Shown: positions 1 to 8,887, counted from the stretch's first letter. The stretch: DNA of 60,146 nucleotides from Treponema sp. (GCA_016290335.1 JAEETM010000014.1:1-60146), one strand, 5' to 3'. Notes: a model not told the origin generated them from the sequence alone. A program made the numbers and translations.

Positions 1-681
1 AAAGGCAAAATCATCATCACAGAAAACGGCATAAAGCTTTGTGTTGATATTATAAACGGACAGAAAACTGGTTACTTCCTGGACCAGAAGTTTAATAGAG
101 TTACAGCTGCACAATTCTGTAAAGGTAAACGTGTTTTAGATACTTTTACCCATACCGGTGCCTTTGGTCTAAATGCTGTAAAGGCTGGGGCTAGGGAAGT
201 AATTTCCGTAGATATTTCACCCGAAGCAGTTGAAATGGTAAAGGCTAATATTAAGCTTAACTCAGCCAATAAAAATAACCAAAACCTTAAGGGCTGCGAC
301 AAAAAAATGACTGCAATCTGTACCGATGTTTTTGATTTACTCAAGAAGTATGAAGCTGCTGGTGAAAAGTTTGATGTAATTATTCTTGATCCTCCAGCCT
401 TTACAAAATCTGCAAAAATGATAGAAAAGGCCTATGGCGGATACAAAGAAATAAACCTTCGTGCAATGCGTCTTTTAAATGAAGGCGGAATCCTTGTTAC
501 CTGTTCCTGCTCTTATTTTATGGAAACAAATATGTTTTGTGATATGATTATGCATGCCGCAATGGATAGTCACAAACGCATTCAGATTTTAGAAAAGAGG
601 GGTGCTGCTCCTGACCATCCAGTTTTATCAGGCTATCCAAAATCAGAATACTTAAAATGTGTGGTTTGCCGTGTCCTGTAA
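1..681 (+). CDS. RlmI-type 23S rRNA (cytosine-C5) methyltransferase, 5'-truncated
   Basis: The reading frame is open from the first base of the window, so the N-terminus (normally a PUA domain and linker) lies outside. The visible 226 residues are the SAM-dependent methyltransferase domain: GQKTGYFLDQ near residue 20 is the signature of the RlmI/RlmK family, LDTFTHTGAFG forms the SAM-binding loop, VDIS the acidic strand end, and DPPAF the catalytic motif IV. RlmI methylates 23S rRNA at C1962 in E. coli. The ATG at 235 is internal, not a start. The end overlaps the start of miaA. The assignment to the RlmI-like group is firm; the exact target base is inferred. Confidence 0.88.
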   Translation, partial: KGKIIITENGIKLCVDIINGQKTGYFLDQKFNRVTAAQFCKGKRVLDTFTHTGAFGLNAVKAGAREVISVDISPEAVEMVKANIKLNSANKNNQNLKGCDKKMTAICTDVFDLLKKYEAAGEKFDVIILDPPAFTKSAKMIEKAYGGYKEINLRAMRLLNEGGILVTCSCSYFMETNMFCDMIMHAAMDSHKRIQILEKRGAAPDHPVLSGYPKSEYLKCVVCRVL

Positions 682-1612
682 TTGCGTGATAGTTCTTGGC
701 CCTACGGCTGTAGGAAAAACTTCAATTGGTGTTGCTCTTGCCGCTGCTTTTAATGGAGAAATTATTTCTGCGGATTCCCGTCAGACTTACAGACATCTTG
801 ATATTGGGTCTGGTAAAGATTTGGATGAATATACTGTTGATGGAAGAAAAATCCCTTATCATCTTATTGATATAATTGATTTGCCTGCAGAATACAATGT
901 CTATAATTATCAGCAGGATTTTTACAAGGCTTTTAAGGATATTCAAACTCGAGCTAAGCTACCTGTTGTTGTTGGTGGAACAGGAATGTATCTTGATGCA
1001 ATTGTTCGCGACTACCAGCTTGTAAATATGCCTGTTAACGAAGAATTACATAAGGAATTAGAAAACACACCTCTAGAAGTTCTTTCAGCCCGCCTGTTAG
1101 AATTACAGCCAGATTTACACACCAAATGTGACCTTCTGGAAAAAGACCGCGTAATTAAAGCGCTGGAAATCATAGAAGCCAAAAAAGCAGGATACGATAC
1201 AACTTCTGCAGAAAGACCGGAAATAAATCCTTTTATAATAGGGACAAGTTTGCCGCGTCCTCAGCTTTGGGAAAACATTTCAATAAGATTAAAAGAACGT
1301 CTTGAAAACGGAATGCTCGAAGAAGTGCAGTGTATTCACGAAAGTGGAATCTCATGGGAGCGCCTTGAAAAATTAGGACTTGAGTACAGATACTGTTCGC
1401 TTTATTTACAGGGTAAAATTACTGATAAAGAAGATTTGTATAATCAGCTTTTTATTGCAATCCGTCAGTTTGCCAAAAGGCAGGAAACCTGGTTCAGAAT
1501 GATGGAAAAGAAAGGTGTAGAAATACATTGGCTTACTCCGGGCGATAAAGCCTCCAGAATAAGCCAGGCAATTGATATGGTGAATGGATTGCCGGATCTA
1601 GTCCGACAATGA
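659..1612 (+). CDS. miaA: tRNA dimethylallyltransferase MiaA
   Basis: Transfers a dimethylallyl group to N6 of A37 in tRNAs that read UNN codons. The P-loop GPTAVGKTS lies near residues 14-22, followed by the SADSRQTYRHLDIGSGK segment and the VVVGGTGMYLDA motif typical of MiaA. The length (317 aa) fits the family. The ATG at 659 overlaps the upstream methyltransferase gene by 23 bp and has no clear ribosome binding site; GTG at 671 or 686 are alternatives that would still keep the P-loop. The last residues and the stop codon lie in a short palindromic repeat (1588-1612), so the C-terminus may have been altered by repeat insertion. Confidence 0.95.
   Translation: MWFAVSCNCVIVLGPTAVGKTSIGVALAAAFNGEIISADSRQTYRHLDIGSGKDLDEYTVDGRKIPYHLIDIIDLPAEYNVYNYQQDFYKAFKDIQTRAKLPVVVGGTGMYLDAIVRDYQLVNMPVNEELHKELENTPLEVLSARLLELQPDLHTKCDLLEKDRVIKALEIIEAKKAGYDTTSAERPEINPFIIGTSLPRPQLWENISIRLKERLENGMLEEVQCIHESGISWERLEKLGLEYRYCSLYLQGKITDKEDLYNQLFIAIRQFAKRQETWFRMMEKKGVEIHWLTPGDKASRISQAIDMVNGLPDLVRQ
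1588..1612. repeat. REP-like 9-bp hairpin at the miaA stop
   Basis: ATTGCCGGA, loop TCTAG, then TCCGACAAT: nine stem positions with one mismatch, followed by GACAATCT. It has the same plan as the copies at 7534, 7566, 16158 and 47171. The stop codon of miaA overlaps its right edge. Confidence 0.6.
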
Positions 1613-1616
1613 CAAT

Positions 1617-1829
1617 CTATGCAGTAACAGCAACCTTTTCTTTTATTTCTGTCAAATATCCGGTGCGGATGCAGCTGTCAAAAAGCTCGCGGCTAATGTA
1701 GTCAGTTTTTACATCCTCGTAACCGTCTAAATCTCTTACAATTTTAACAACAAAACCATCTTCCATTTCGCGAACGATGGTCATATAATCAGTGTTTTTT
1801 CCAATACTTTTCAATGTGTAGCTTTTCAT
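1617..1829 (-). CDS. Small conserved-looking protein of unknown function (70 aa)
   Basis: I chose the internal ATG at 1829 because AAGGGG lies about ten bases upstream; the longer open frame back to 1892 would read through that ribosome binding site. The 70-residue product (MKSYTLKSIGKN...) has alternating charged and hydrophobic residues (EDGFVVKIVRDLDGYEDVKTDYIS) suggesting a small beta-rich soluble fold, with no signal peptide or membrane segment. It is convergent with miaA (4 bp apart) and divergent from the TatD-like gene. I do not recognise a family. Confidence 0.6.
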   Translation of the reverse strand: MKSYTLKSIGKNTDYMTIVREMEDGFVVKIVRDLDGYEDVKTDYISRELFDSCIRTGYLTEIKEKVAVTA

Positions 1830-1905
1830 TTTTTTATTCCCCTTCAAAAATGATAATCTTACGCGTGATATACATAAATAAATATCACACATTCATATTT
1901 TCGGT

Positions 1906-1911
1906 TATAAT
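1906..1911 (+). promoter_or_regulatory. TATAAT -10 box 7 nt before the TatD-like start codon
   Basis: A perfect TATAAT ends seven bases before the ATG at 1919, and no Shine-Dalgarno sequence lies between them. No good -35 is visible at 16-18 bp. If the box is used, the transcript would begin at or next to the start codon. Confidence 0.5.
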
Positions 1912-1918
1912 AAAAAAT

Positions 1919-2758
1919 ATGTTAGAAAAAAATGAAAAAAATATTGAAAAATATTATGATGCACATTTTCATTATTCCGTTTGCAAAAGCGATGGAGCGT
2001 TTAACATAAAAGATTTTGGAACTGGTGATGAATGGCACGGCCTTTCCTGCGCACATTCAATCACTGAATGGAAAACTCAATACGAGGATACACAAAAATA
2101 TAACCTTGGAATTGCACATTCATTCGGTCTTCATCCTCAAAGTGCCGGCTGGATAGATATAGAACAGAATACTGTATTTCTGGAACAGCTTATAAATGAA
2201 AAAAAAGTTTCTGCAATAGGTGAGGCCGGCTTTGATTATTTTTCTGATGAGTTCCGTGATAAAAAAGACATACAGGAAAAAATGTGGAATATTCAGCTGG
2301 AGCTTGCAATAAGCGCACAATTACCAATGGTAGTACATTGCCGCAAAGCAAACGAAAAGCTGTTTGAATATTCCAAAAAACTTAAGCTTGTTCCTGCCGT
2401 GCTATTTCATTCCTTTATGGGCACACCTGTAGAAGCTCTTTCTTTGTGCCGCCGCGGTATAAATGCCTATTTCAGCTTTGGTAAGCAGCTTATGAATTAC
2501 AATAAAAAAACAATCGCCTGTATGAGCGAGCTTCCTTTAGAAAAACTCCTTTGCGAAACAGACGCCCCCTTCCAATTCCTTAAAGGTGAAAACCGAACAA
2601 ATATAACAGACATAAAAACAATCTACCAGGAGGCATTTGCCCTGCGAAAAGATTGTGCAACCTTCGAGGATTTCCAGTTAAAATTGGAACAAAACTATAA
2701 TCACTTAGTGTGCAGTTTTGCTTCATGCAAAACTGCAAGCGAAAGCAGAATAAATTGA
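1919..2758 (+). CDS. TatD family metal-dependent hydrolase
   Basis: A TIM-barrel amidohydrolase-type protein (279 aa from this start). Metal-binding signatures are visible: DAHFHYS near the N-terminus, IGEAGFDYF in the middle, VVHCRKA, then FHSFMG, and CETDAPF near the C-terminus. TatD proteins are DNase-type phosphoesterases of cytosolic DNA repair. The first in-frame ATG at 1814 would lie before the promoter-like TATAAT; 1919 is preferred because the conserved barrel begins about 15 residues later. The last 16 or so residues (SFASCKTASESRIN) are encoded by a double-hairpin repeat, so the native C-terminus was probably replaced by repeat sequence. Confidence 0.85.
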   Translation: MLEKNEKNIEKYYDAHFHYSVCKSDGAFNIKDFGTGDEWHGLSCAHSITEWKTQYEDTQKYNLGIAHSFGLHPQSAGWIDIEQNTVFLEQLINEKKVSAIGEAGFDYFSDEFRDKKDIQEKMWNIQLELAISAQLPMVVHCRKANEKLFEYSKKLKLVPAVLFHSFMGTPVEALSLCRRGINAYFSFGKQLMNYNKKTIACMSELPLEKLLCETDAPFQFLKGENRTNITDIKTIYQEAFALRKDCATFEDFQLKLEQNYNHLVCSFASCKTASESRIN

Positions 2759-2786
2759 CGGAAACCAATTAGCAGAAGCTTTCGCT
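2711..2786 (+). repeat. Compound double-hairpin repeat, copy A
   Basis: Hairpin 1 is TGCAGTTTTGC (2711-2721), loop TTCAT, GCAAAACTGCA (2727-2737). Hairpin 2 follows at once: AGCGAAAGC (2738-2746) pairs with GCTTTCGCT (2778-2786), with an inner AATTG/CAATT stem. The TatD-like gene's stop lies inside hairpin 2. Copies B (10669-10742, inverted) and C (56583-56655) share the plan. Confidence 0.8.
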
Positions 2787-2792
2787 ATTTTG

Positions 2793-4589
2793 CTAATTTA
2801 ATTTCATCGGTCTATCCAGCGGCCAGAATCGGAACATTGGTTTACCAATAATCAGCTTTTTGTTGATGTACTGAGGCCCGATAATGGAATCATACTGAAC
2901 AGACATGGAATCAGAAGCTGACAATGGAGCAGGTTCATAATCATTTGCATGGCGCAAATCGTGAGAATTAAACCTGTTGTCGCCCATCATAAAATAGCAG
3001 TCCTTTGGAATATATTGAGGATTACCATTTTCATCATCAGCAGGGAAAACAGGCATGTTACGTTCATCAAGGTAACCACGAACATACCAGTCTATATTGA
3101 TAGCATTCTGCATGTTTTCCGTAAGAACTGAATCATCATTTACAGACATTTTAGAATCCTGGCTCATAAGCTCTGCATAGCGTACAACAAGATTTCCAAA
3201 ATACAGCTTGCACATAACGTTCAGTCTGAAGTTAGCTTCGGCATACATATCGCGGGTTTTGTTTTTTTCGGATATCCAGCTTGTCATAAAATCAGAAAAC
3301 CATTTTGTTCCGCCATTTTTGCTTAAAATATCTGATGAAATATTTATTGAATTATTGAATAAATCAAACTCGTTTAATGATGGTGCAGCAAAGGTTCCGT
3401 TTTTATTTGTATAGGCTGCTGCAAGCTCATTCATTTTTATACAGAGCTCTTTAACCTTAAACTCAGTTACGGTTAAATCAAGATTACGTCTTTCTTCTTC
3501 AAGTTCAAGAAGCTTTTTGTATTGTTCCTGAGCAGAAGGATATACCTGAGCTACATTTAAAAGCTGTCCTCTTTTATTATTTCTTGGAGCTACAGTTGAT
3601 AAAGGAAAATGCTGAACCTTTGGTAAAAGCTTTTTGTTTATGGAAGTTAAATCCCAGCAAGCATATTTATTGTCGGTTTCAACCGGTTCAAAAACATCAC
3701 TCTTTGCAGTTCGCCTGTATAAAGTTCCATCCTGCATTACAAGCTGTTCTCCAGGCTCACCACAAATGCGTTTTACAAGGGGGTCAGCCTTAGGATTACC
3801 GTTTTCATCCTTGTTCAAATCAACAGCCATAATCGTAAGCATATAAACAAGCTGGCTTGTTACAGTCTTAACCTCTGATTTTCTGTCCATCTTATAATGA
3901 GGATTACGAAGAACAACTATATCGCCACGTTTATACTTTGCAAAATCAGGAAGTCCAATTTCTGTAAGCGGAAACTTAGGACCACAGCTTAGTTTTGTAA
4001 CTGCAAGTCTGTCTTTTACTAAAAGATTTGGAACCATTGATTCAGAAGGAATTACATAAAGCTGAACAAGGAAAATCTGAAGCAGAAGCACCATAAATAC
4101 AGCCTGAACAAGAGCATCAATCCAGTCTATGATTTCAAAACGAAGTCGTGCCAGACCATGGAACGTTGTTTTCTTACCGCGAACACTCCAGTTTTCTGTA
4201 ATAATAGGAAAGATTTTATCGTTCATGTAATGAGAAACTGCAAGTGAACCGTAAAAAATTGCAATCCAGAGAATTACACAAATTACATCGTACCACATGG
4301 AAGTTCCTGTTTTTCCTGCACGTCTCAATACAAAAGAAAGAAAATCTACAATTGGAAGATATTGAAGGAACTTCAAAACACAGTATTTCTTAGAACCGTC
4401 AGTTTTTTTCAACATCTTAAAATATGTAAAATAAACTGTTGCTGCTGTAAAAAACACTGATAAAGGAAATGCTATAAGAGAAATATCACCATGAAAGCTG
4501 AGTGAAAAAAGCGAGAATAAAATGCCTGCAATAAGTTCAATATAAACATTTATTGTAAAAGCACGTAATTGTTTATTATTATCTTTCAT
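2793..4589 (-). CDS. lepB: Signal peptidase I, enlarged
   Basis: Membrane serine protease that removes Sec and Tat signal peptides. There are several hydrophobic segments in the first 175 residues, then the S26 motifs: PSESMVP with catalytic Ser184, RGDIVVLRNP (221-230), VKRICGEPGE with Lys273, and MGDNRFNSHD (535-544). At 598 residues it is nearly twice the E. coli length. The excess is an N-terminal multi-span region and an insertion of about 230 residues (roughly 295-530), largely charged and probably helical, between the lysine box and the GDNR box. The ATG at 4589 lies two bases after the secA stop with GGAAG inside the secA end as ribosome binding site, so it is translationally linked to secA. 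Confidence 0.92.
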   Translation of the reverse strand: MKDNNKQLRAFTINVYIELIAGILFSLFSLSFHGDISLIAFPLSVFFTAATVYFTYFKMLKKTDGSKKYCVLKFLQYLPIVDFLSFVLRRAGKTGTSMWYDVICVILWIAIFYGSLAVSHYMNDKIFPIITENWSVRGKKTTFHGLARLRFEIIDWIDALVQAVFMVLLLQIFLVQLYVIPSESMVPNLLVKDRLAVTKLSCGPKFPLTEIGLPDFAKYKRGDIVVLRNPHYKMDRKSEVKTVTSQLVYMLTIMAVDLNKDENGNPKADPLVKRICGEPGEQLVMQDGTLYRRTAKSDVFEPVETDNKYACWDLTSINKKLLPKVQHFPLSTVAPRNNKRGQLLNVAQVYPSAQEQYKKLLELEEERRNLDLTVTEFKVKELCIKMNELAAAYTNKNGTFAAPSLNEFDLFNNSINISSDILSKNGGTKWFSDFMTSWISEKNKTRDMYAEANFRLNVMCKLYFGNLVVRYAELMSQDSKMSVNDDSVLTENMQNAINIDWYVRGYLDERNMPVFPADDENGNPQYIPKDCYFMMGDNRFNSHDLRHANDYEPAPLSASDSMSVQYDSIIGPQYINKKLIIGKPMFRFWPLDRPMKLN

Positions 4590-4591
4590 AA

Positions 4592-7429
4592 TTATCTTCC
4601 ACAGCACATCTTGTACTTTTTGCCACTTCCACATGGACACGGATCGTTACGGCCAACTTTTGGCATAGTTCTGCGAACTGTAACATTTGCACCCTGAGAA
4701 TGTGTCTGCATAGCACCGCTTGCTGCCTGTCTTCTTGCAATATCTCCATTAAAGGTTGTTGTTGCATTTCTTGAAGTTACGTTGTCAACCTGTCCGGCAC
4801 CTGCTCCTGCAGCACCACCAAAGGCCTGCATATCAGAATGCTGTGCGTTCATCTGACGTGACTGAGCTTCGAGCATCTGTCGGCGGCGTTCTGCTGCTTC
4901 CGGTGAAAGCTGGATTCTTGCCTTGAATACACGTGTCATAACAATACCACGGATATCGTTGCACATCTTGTCAAAGATATTAAAGCCGTCAATCTTATAT
5001 TCTGTAAGTGGATTCTTTGAACCGTAAGAACGGAGACTAACTGCTTCTCGCAAGCCTTCAAGAGTTTCAAGCTGATCAAGCCACTTTCTGTCTATAATCT
5101 GAACATACTGGTAGCGGATGAACATATTAAGGTTTTCTTTACCGGCAAGGGCTTCTTTTTCTGTTATATCATTCTGAAGCTCTGCAATTACAGCCTCGCG
5201 GTTAAGTCGTTCTGGTGGCAGCTGAACACCAAAGGTTGTTCGAATCTTTTCGCAAAGCTCCTGCATAGCGCTGTTATCGCGCTTGTTGTGTTTAGCGTTG
5301 TAATCATATTCATCGAACATTGCCTCAACTTCCTCTTTAGCATTGTTCATAACGCGAGCAGAAAGATTTTCATCGGCAAGGATTTCGTCACGCTGCTGGT
5401 AAATCATAGAACGCTGTTCGTTTAAAACATCATCATAATCAAGCAAGTGTTTACGAATCTCAAAGTTTCTGTCTTCAACCTTTTCCTGTGCCTTCTGGAT
5501 TCCTTTGTTGAGCCAAGGATGGTCAATTGGTTCGCCCGGCTGCATACCGATTCGGCTCATCATAACCTTCATTCGCTCGCCACCGAACAGTCGCATCAAA
5601 TCATCATCCATAGAGATGTAGAACTTTGAACGTCCAGGGTCACCCTGCCGTCCAGATCGACCGCGCAACTGGTTATCAATTCGGCGTGATTCGTGTCGTT
5701 CAGTACCGATTACATACAAACCGCCGGCTGCACGAACCTCTTCGTAATCCTTTTTCCAGTTTTCTTTTTCAATTGCAAGAGCTGCCTTGTACTGTTCTTC
5801 TGTAGCATTTGTACCGGCACGTTTTCTTGCACGGAACTCAGGGTTACCGCCAAGCTTAATATCTGTACCACGACCAGCCATATTTGTTGCAATTGTGATG
5901 GCGCCTTTAGCACCAGCTTCTGCAATAATCAAAGCTTCGCGTGCATGATTCTTAGCATTCAAAACCTCGTGTCTCAAACCTTTTCGGGTAAGAAGGGCAG
6001 AAAGTCTTTCTGATTTTTCAACCGAAACTGTACCAACAAGAACTGGCTGACCTTTATCGTGGGCTTCCTTTATTTCTTTTGCAATTGCTTCCCATTTATC
6101 TGCTTCGTTTAGGTAAACTTCATCATTTTCATCAATACGGGCAACAGGAAGATTTGTTGGAATCGAAACTACGTCGAGTTTATAGATTTTATTGAACTCA
6201 ACTGCTTCTGTAGTGGCAGTACCAGTCATACCGGAAAGCTTGTTATACATACGGAAATAGTTCTGGTAAGTTACAGTAGCCATTGTTCGGTTGCGCTGTG
6301 CAATTCGGATATGCTCTTTTGCTTCAATTGCCTGGTGCAAACCATCTGAATAACGGCGGCCTTCAAGAACACGACCGGTAAACTCATCAATAATCATTAC
6401 TTGACCGTCTTTTACCATGTAGTCAACATCAATTTTGAATAAAAGATGAGCTTTTAAAGCCTGTGTAAAGTAGTGTGTATACTCAAAGTTTTCTTCATCC
6501 TCAAGTTCACCGCGAATAAGGTTATGTTTATGAAGGATTTCGTTGATGTGGCTCATACCCTTATCGGTAAAAGAAACACGTTTGCCTTTTTCATCAACAG
6601 TGTAGTCACCAGGGATTGCGGCACGCTCTTCAGGAGTCATAAAGGTTTCATCAGGATATTCGCCTGTTTTAGGGTCCTTTGGAACTTCCGTAAGCTCACC
6701 AACGTATTTATCAACCTCGTGATATTTGTAAGTATCATCTTCGCCTGCACCGGAAATAATAAGTGGAGTACGGGCTTCATCAATCAAGATAGAGTCAATT
6801 TCGTCGACAATACAATAATTAAAGCCGCGCTGAACCTTCTGTTTAAGGTCAACCTTCATGTTGTCACGAAGATAGTCAAAGCCGAACTCACTGTTTGTAC
6901 CATAGGTAATGTCGCAGTTATAAGCTGCACGGCGGGCATCATTATCCATATTGGAAAGGATTGCACCAACTGTCTGTCCAAGATAACCAAAAACAGGGCG
7001 CATTGTGTTTGCATCTCGTTCTGCAAGGTAATCGTTTACTGTTACAACGTGAACGCCTTTTCCGGTAAGGCTGTTTAAGTAGGCTGGGGCAACGGCAACA
7101 AGTGTTTTACCTTCACCAGTTTTCATTTCGGTGATTCTTCCTGAATGAAGTACGATTGCACCAAGAATCTGAACGTCAAAATATCGTTCACCACGGACTC
7201 GGGAAGCAGCTTCCCTTACAAGAGCAAAGGCTTCCGGCAGGATATCGTCAAGAGTTTTTCCGTTTGCAAGCTCTTCCTTAAAGCGTTTTGTCTGCTCCGG
7301 GAACTCTTCTGGTTTTAGGGATTTAGCCCATTCTTCCTTAGCGTTTACAGCTTCAAGAATTGGCTGGATGGCTTTTAGGTCTCTGTCGTTCTGAGAGCCG
7401 AAAAAGAAGGTTAAAACTTTATCTAACAT
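4592..7429 (-). CDS. secA: Preprotein translocase ATPase SecA
   Basis: The motor of the Sec translocon. The 945-residue protein has the usual order: Walker A MKTGEGKT (102-109), the DEAD-type IVDEID, helicase motifs including [13 protein letters not shown] and the [10 protein letters not shown] arginine-finger motif, and the C-terminal zinc-binding tail [15 protein letters not shown] that contacts SecB or the ribosome. AAGGAAA precedes the ATG. An Ala/Gly/Gln-rich linker ([18 protein letters not shown]...) lies before the zinc tail. It is followed directly by lepB, giving an export operon: translocation motor plus signal peptide removal. Confidence 0.98.
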   Translation of the reverse strand: MLDKVLTFFFGSQNDRDLKAIQPILEAVNAKEEWAKSLKPEEFPEQTKRFKEELANGKTLDDILPEAFALVREAASRVRGERYFDVQILGAIVLHSGRITEMKTGEGKTLVAVAPAYLNSLTGKGVHVVTVNDYLAERDANTMRPVFGYLGQTVGAILSNMDNDARRAAYNCDITYGTNSEFGFDYLRDNMKVDLKQKVQRGFNYCIVDEIDSILIDEARTPLIISGAGEDDTYKYHEVDKYVGELTEVPKDPKTGEYPDETFMTPEERAAIPGDYTVDEKGKRVSFTDKGMSHINEILHKHNLIRGELEDEENFEYTHYFTQALKAHLLFKIDVDYMVKDGQVMIIDEFTGRVLEGRRYSDGLHQAIEAKEHIRIAQRNRTMATVTYQNYFRMYNKLSGMTGTATTEAVEFNKIYKLDVVSIPTNLPVARIDENDEVYLNEADKWEAIAKEIKEAHDKGQPVLVGTVSVEKSERLSALLTRKGLRHEVLNAKNHAREALIIAEAGAKGAITIATNMAGRGTDIKLGGNPEFRARKRAGTNATEEQYKAALAIEKENWKKDYEEVRAAGGLYVIGTERHESRRIDNQLRGRSGRQGDPGRSKFYISMDDDLMRLFGGERMKVMMSRIGMQPGEPIDHPWLNKGIQKAQEKVEDRNFEIRKHLLDYDDVLNEQRSMIYQQRDEILADENLSARVMNNAKEEVEAMFDEYDYNAKHNKRDNSAMQELCEKIRTTFGVQLPPERLNREAVIAELQNDITEKEALAGKENLNMFIRYQYVQIIDRKWLDQLETLEGLREAVSLRSYGSKNPLTEYKIDGFNIFDKMCNDIRGIVMTRVFKARIQLSPEAAERRRQMLEAQSRQMNAQHSDMQAFGGAAGAGAGQVDNVTSRNATTTFNGDIARRQAASGAMQTHSQGANVTVRRTMPKVGRNDPCPCGSGKKYKMCCGR

Positions 7430-7533
7430 TTTATTTTCCTTGATTATTTATTTCGTTTTTAGTCATACAATTATATAGAATATACATATAAAATACTAGA
7501 TTTAGTGGTGATAAGGCAATAAAAAAAAGTGTC

Positions 7534-7625
7534 ATTGTCGAACTTGATTCGACAATCTCTAAGAGATATTCGGGTCGAGCCCGAATATGACAACAAATGA
7601 TAATCCTGAATATGACAACAAATGA
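7534..7625. repeat. REP-like hairpins between secA and the 7667 lipoprotein
   Basis: Two full hairpins and a partial one. The first is ATTGTCGAA, loop CTTGA, TTCGACAAT (7534-7556). The second is ATATTCGGG, loop TCGAG, CCCGAATAT (7566-7588), followed by GACAACAAATGA. A third, half copy (CCTGAATATGACAACAAATG) starts near 7605. The two full stems differ in sequence but each is fully paired. Confidence 0.7.
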
Positions 7626-7630
7626 AAAGG

Positions 7631-7659
7631 TTGAGAATAAGCCTGTACTTCTGTATAAT
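7631..7659 (+). promoter_or_regulatory. Sigma70-type promoter of the 7667 lipoprotein gene
   Basis: TTGAGA (7631-7636), 17 bp, TATAAT (7654-7659), then seven bases to the ATG at 7667 with no ribosome binding site. Both boxes and spacer are near consensus, so a leaderless transcript is predicted. An in-frame ATG at 7622 lies upstream of the -35 box and is not expected to be transcribed from here. Confidence 0.75.
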
Positions 7660-7666
7660 GTATGTT

Positions 7667-8887
7667 ATGAAAAAACACTTAATCGTTCTTGCAATTTCGA
7701 CCTTAATTTTGCCGCTGCTTTTTATGGGGTGCGGCAGAAACTCGACTATTCAATCTATAAATGAAACTGAACTTTTTTCGCTTTCTTATGGTAATTTTGA
7801 AGAGCAGCTTAGTGTAGCGGATTTAAATGAAGTTGGTTCAGTAAGAACTGGAATTGCAATGAGGGATGGTTTTTTCTATATAATCGACGGTTATGCCAAA
7901 AAGACTATGGAGCTTAATTCCTATGGCGACCTTCTTACACTTTTTTATAACGAGGATGCAGAAATTAAAAGCCTGCTGGAAAAGTCAAAAAAAGCGGCAG
8001 AAAGTATTCACAGGGAGATTTCTTATCCTTTTGATTATCCCGGTTTGATTGCTATTGATTCAAACAAGTGTATTTATACGGCCTGTACAATTCCCAAAAA
8101 CAGGCGGGAGCAGGGAGAAGGCGGAATCCTTTATTCTCAGGCGGTGCTAAGGTTTGCGCGTGATGGTTCTTCTATGGATTATATAGGGCAGCAGGGACCG
8201 GGTGGAACTCCTTTTCCTTATATCAAAAATATTTATACAACCCAGAAGGATGAGCTTGTTGTAGTTTGCAGCTCTACAGAAGGTCCTGTTGTATACTGGT
8301 TTGGGGCCAATGGCTTTTTAAAATATATGGTGCCAATCAATACAAAAAATGCCCCTTTAATCAATGGAACAGATTCAGAATCTGAAGTTTTCCTTACAAT
8401 TGAAAATGTTATTCCGGACTTAGTTTCTTATAAATTGTACGTTAAGATTGATTATTATTCTTCTTTTGTTGATGAAGATTCAAAGGTTCAGTCGGGAATC
8501 AATTATCTTCAGACAATTCTTTATTCGCTGGATGTAGAAACTGGACTTTATTCAGATTCAACTTCAATCCCGCCTTACGAAGAATCTGTTGTTGTAGATT
8601 ACAGTAAGCTTACCTATAAGATTCCTTATGATTTTTTGGGAGTTACGGAAAGTGGCTGGAAGTTTTTTATTGTAAAAACTGATGACGGCTTTAATATAGA
8701 AATGATACAGAGTGAATCTCAAAAAATGTTGAGACGTCATTTTAATGTAAATCATAATGAAAATCTTTTTTATACAATGGCACTTACTCAGGATGGTATA
8801 ATCACTGCACTATATATGGATAAGGAAAAGCCGCGTGTTGTCTGGTACAGGACCGATAGTCTTATAGATTCAATTATAAAAGGCTGA
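7667..8887 (+). CDS. Lipoprotein, possible beta-propeller
   Basis: A 406-residue lipoprotein. The signal peptide MKKHLIVLAISTLILPLLFMG is followed by the lipobox cysteine (LFMGC). The mature part has repeated motifs of the type found in propeller proteins (GFFYIIDGYAKKTMELNSYG, IAIDSNKCIYTA, RFARDGSSMDYIGQQGPGG, DELVVVCS), consistent with 6-bladed NHL-like repeats, but I could not assign a family. It should be anchored in the inner or outer membrane. Two small membrane genes follow closely, which suggests a shared envelope role. The start at 7667 is set by the promoter and by the Lys-Lys n-region. Confidence 0.75.
   Translation: MKKHLIVLAISTLILPLLFMGCGRNSTIQSINETELFSLSYGNFEEQLSVADLNEVGSVRTGIAMRDGFFYIIDGYAKKTMELNSYGDLLTLFYNEDAEIKSLLEKSKKAAESIHREISYPFDYPGLIAIDSNKCIYTACTIPKNRREQGEGGILYSQAVLRFARDGSSMDYIGQQGPGGTPFPYIKNIYTTQKDELVVVCSSTEGPVVYWFGANGFLKYMVPINTKNAPLINGTDSESEVFLTIENVIPDLVSYKLYVKIDYYSSFVDEDSKVQSGINYLQTILYSLDVETGLYSDSTSIPPYEESVVVDYSKLTYKIPYDFLGVTESGWKFFIVKTDDGFNIEMIQSESQKMLRRHFNVNHNENLFYTMALTQDGIITALYMDKEKPRVVWYRTDSLIDSIIKG

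Noticed and set aside
1814..1918. The upstream ATG at 1814 as the TatD-like start
   Set aside because: It precedes the TATAAT box and the conserved barrel begins only after 1919.
2711..2786. CRISPR array for the hairpin repeats
   Set aside because: Copies are far apart, inverted relative to each other, and there are no regularly spaced direct repeats or cas genes.
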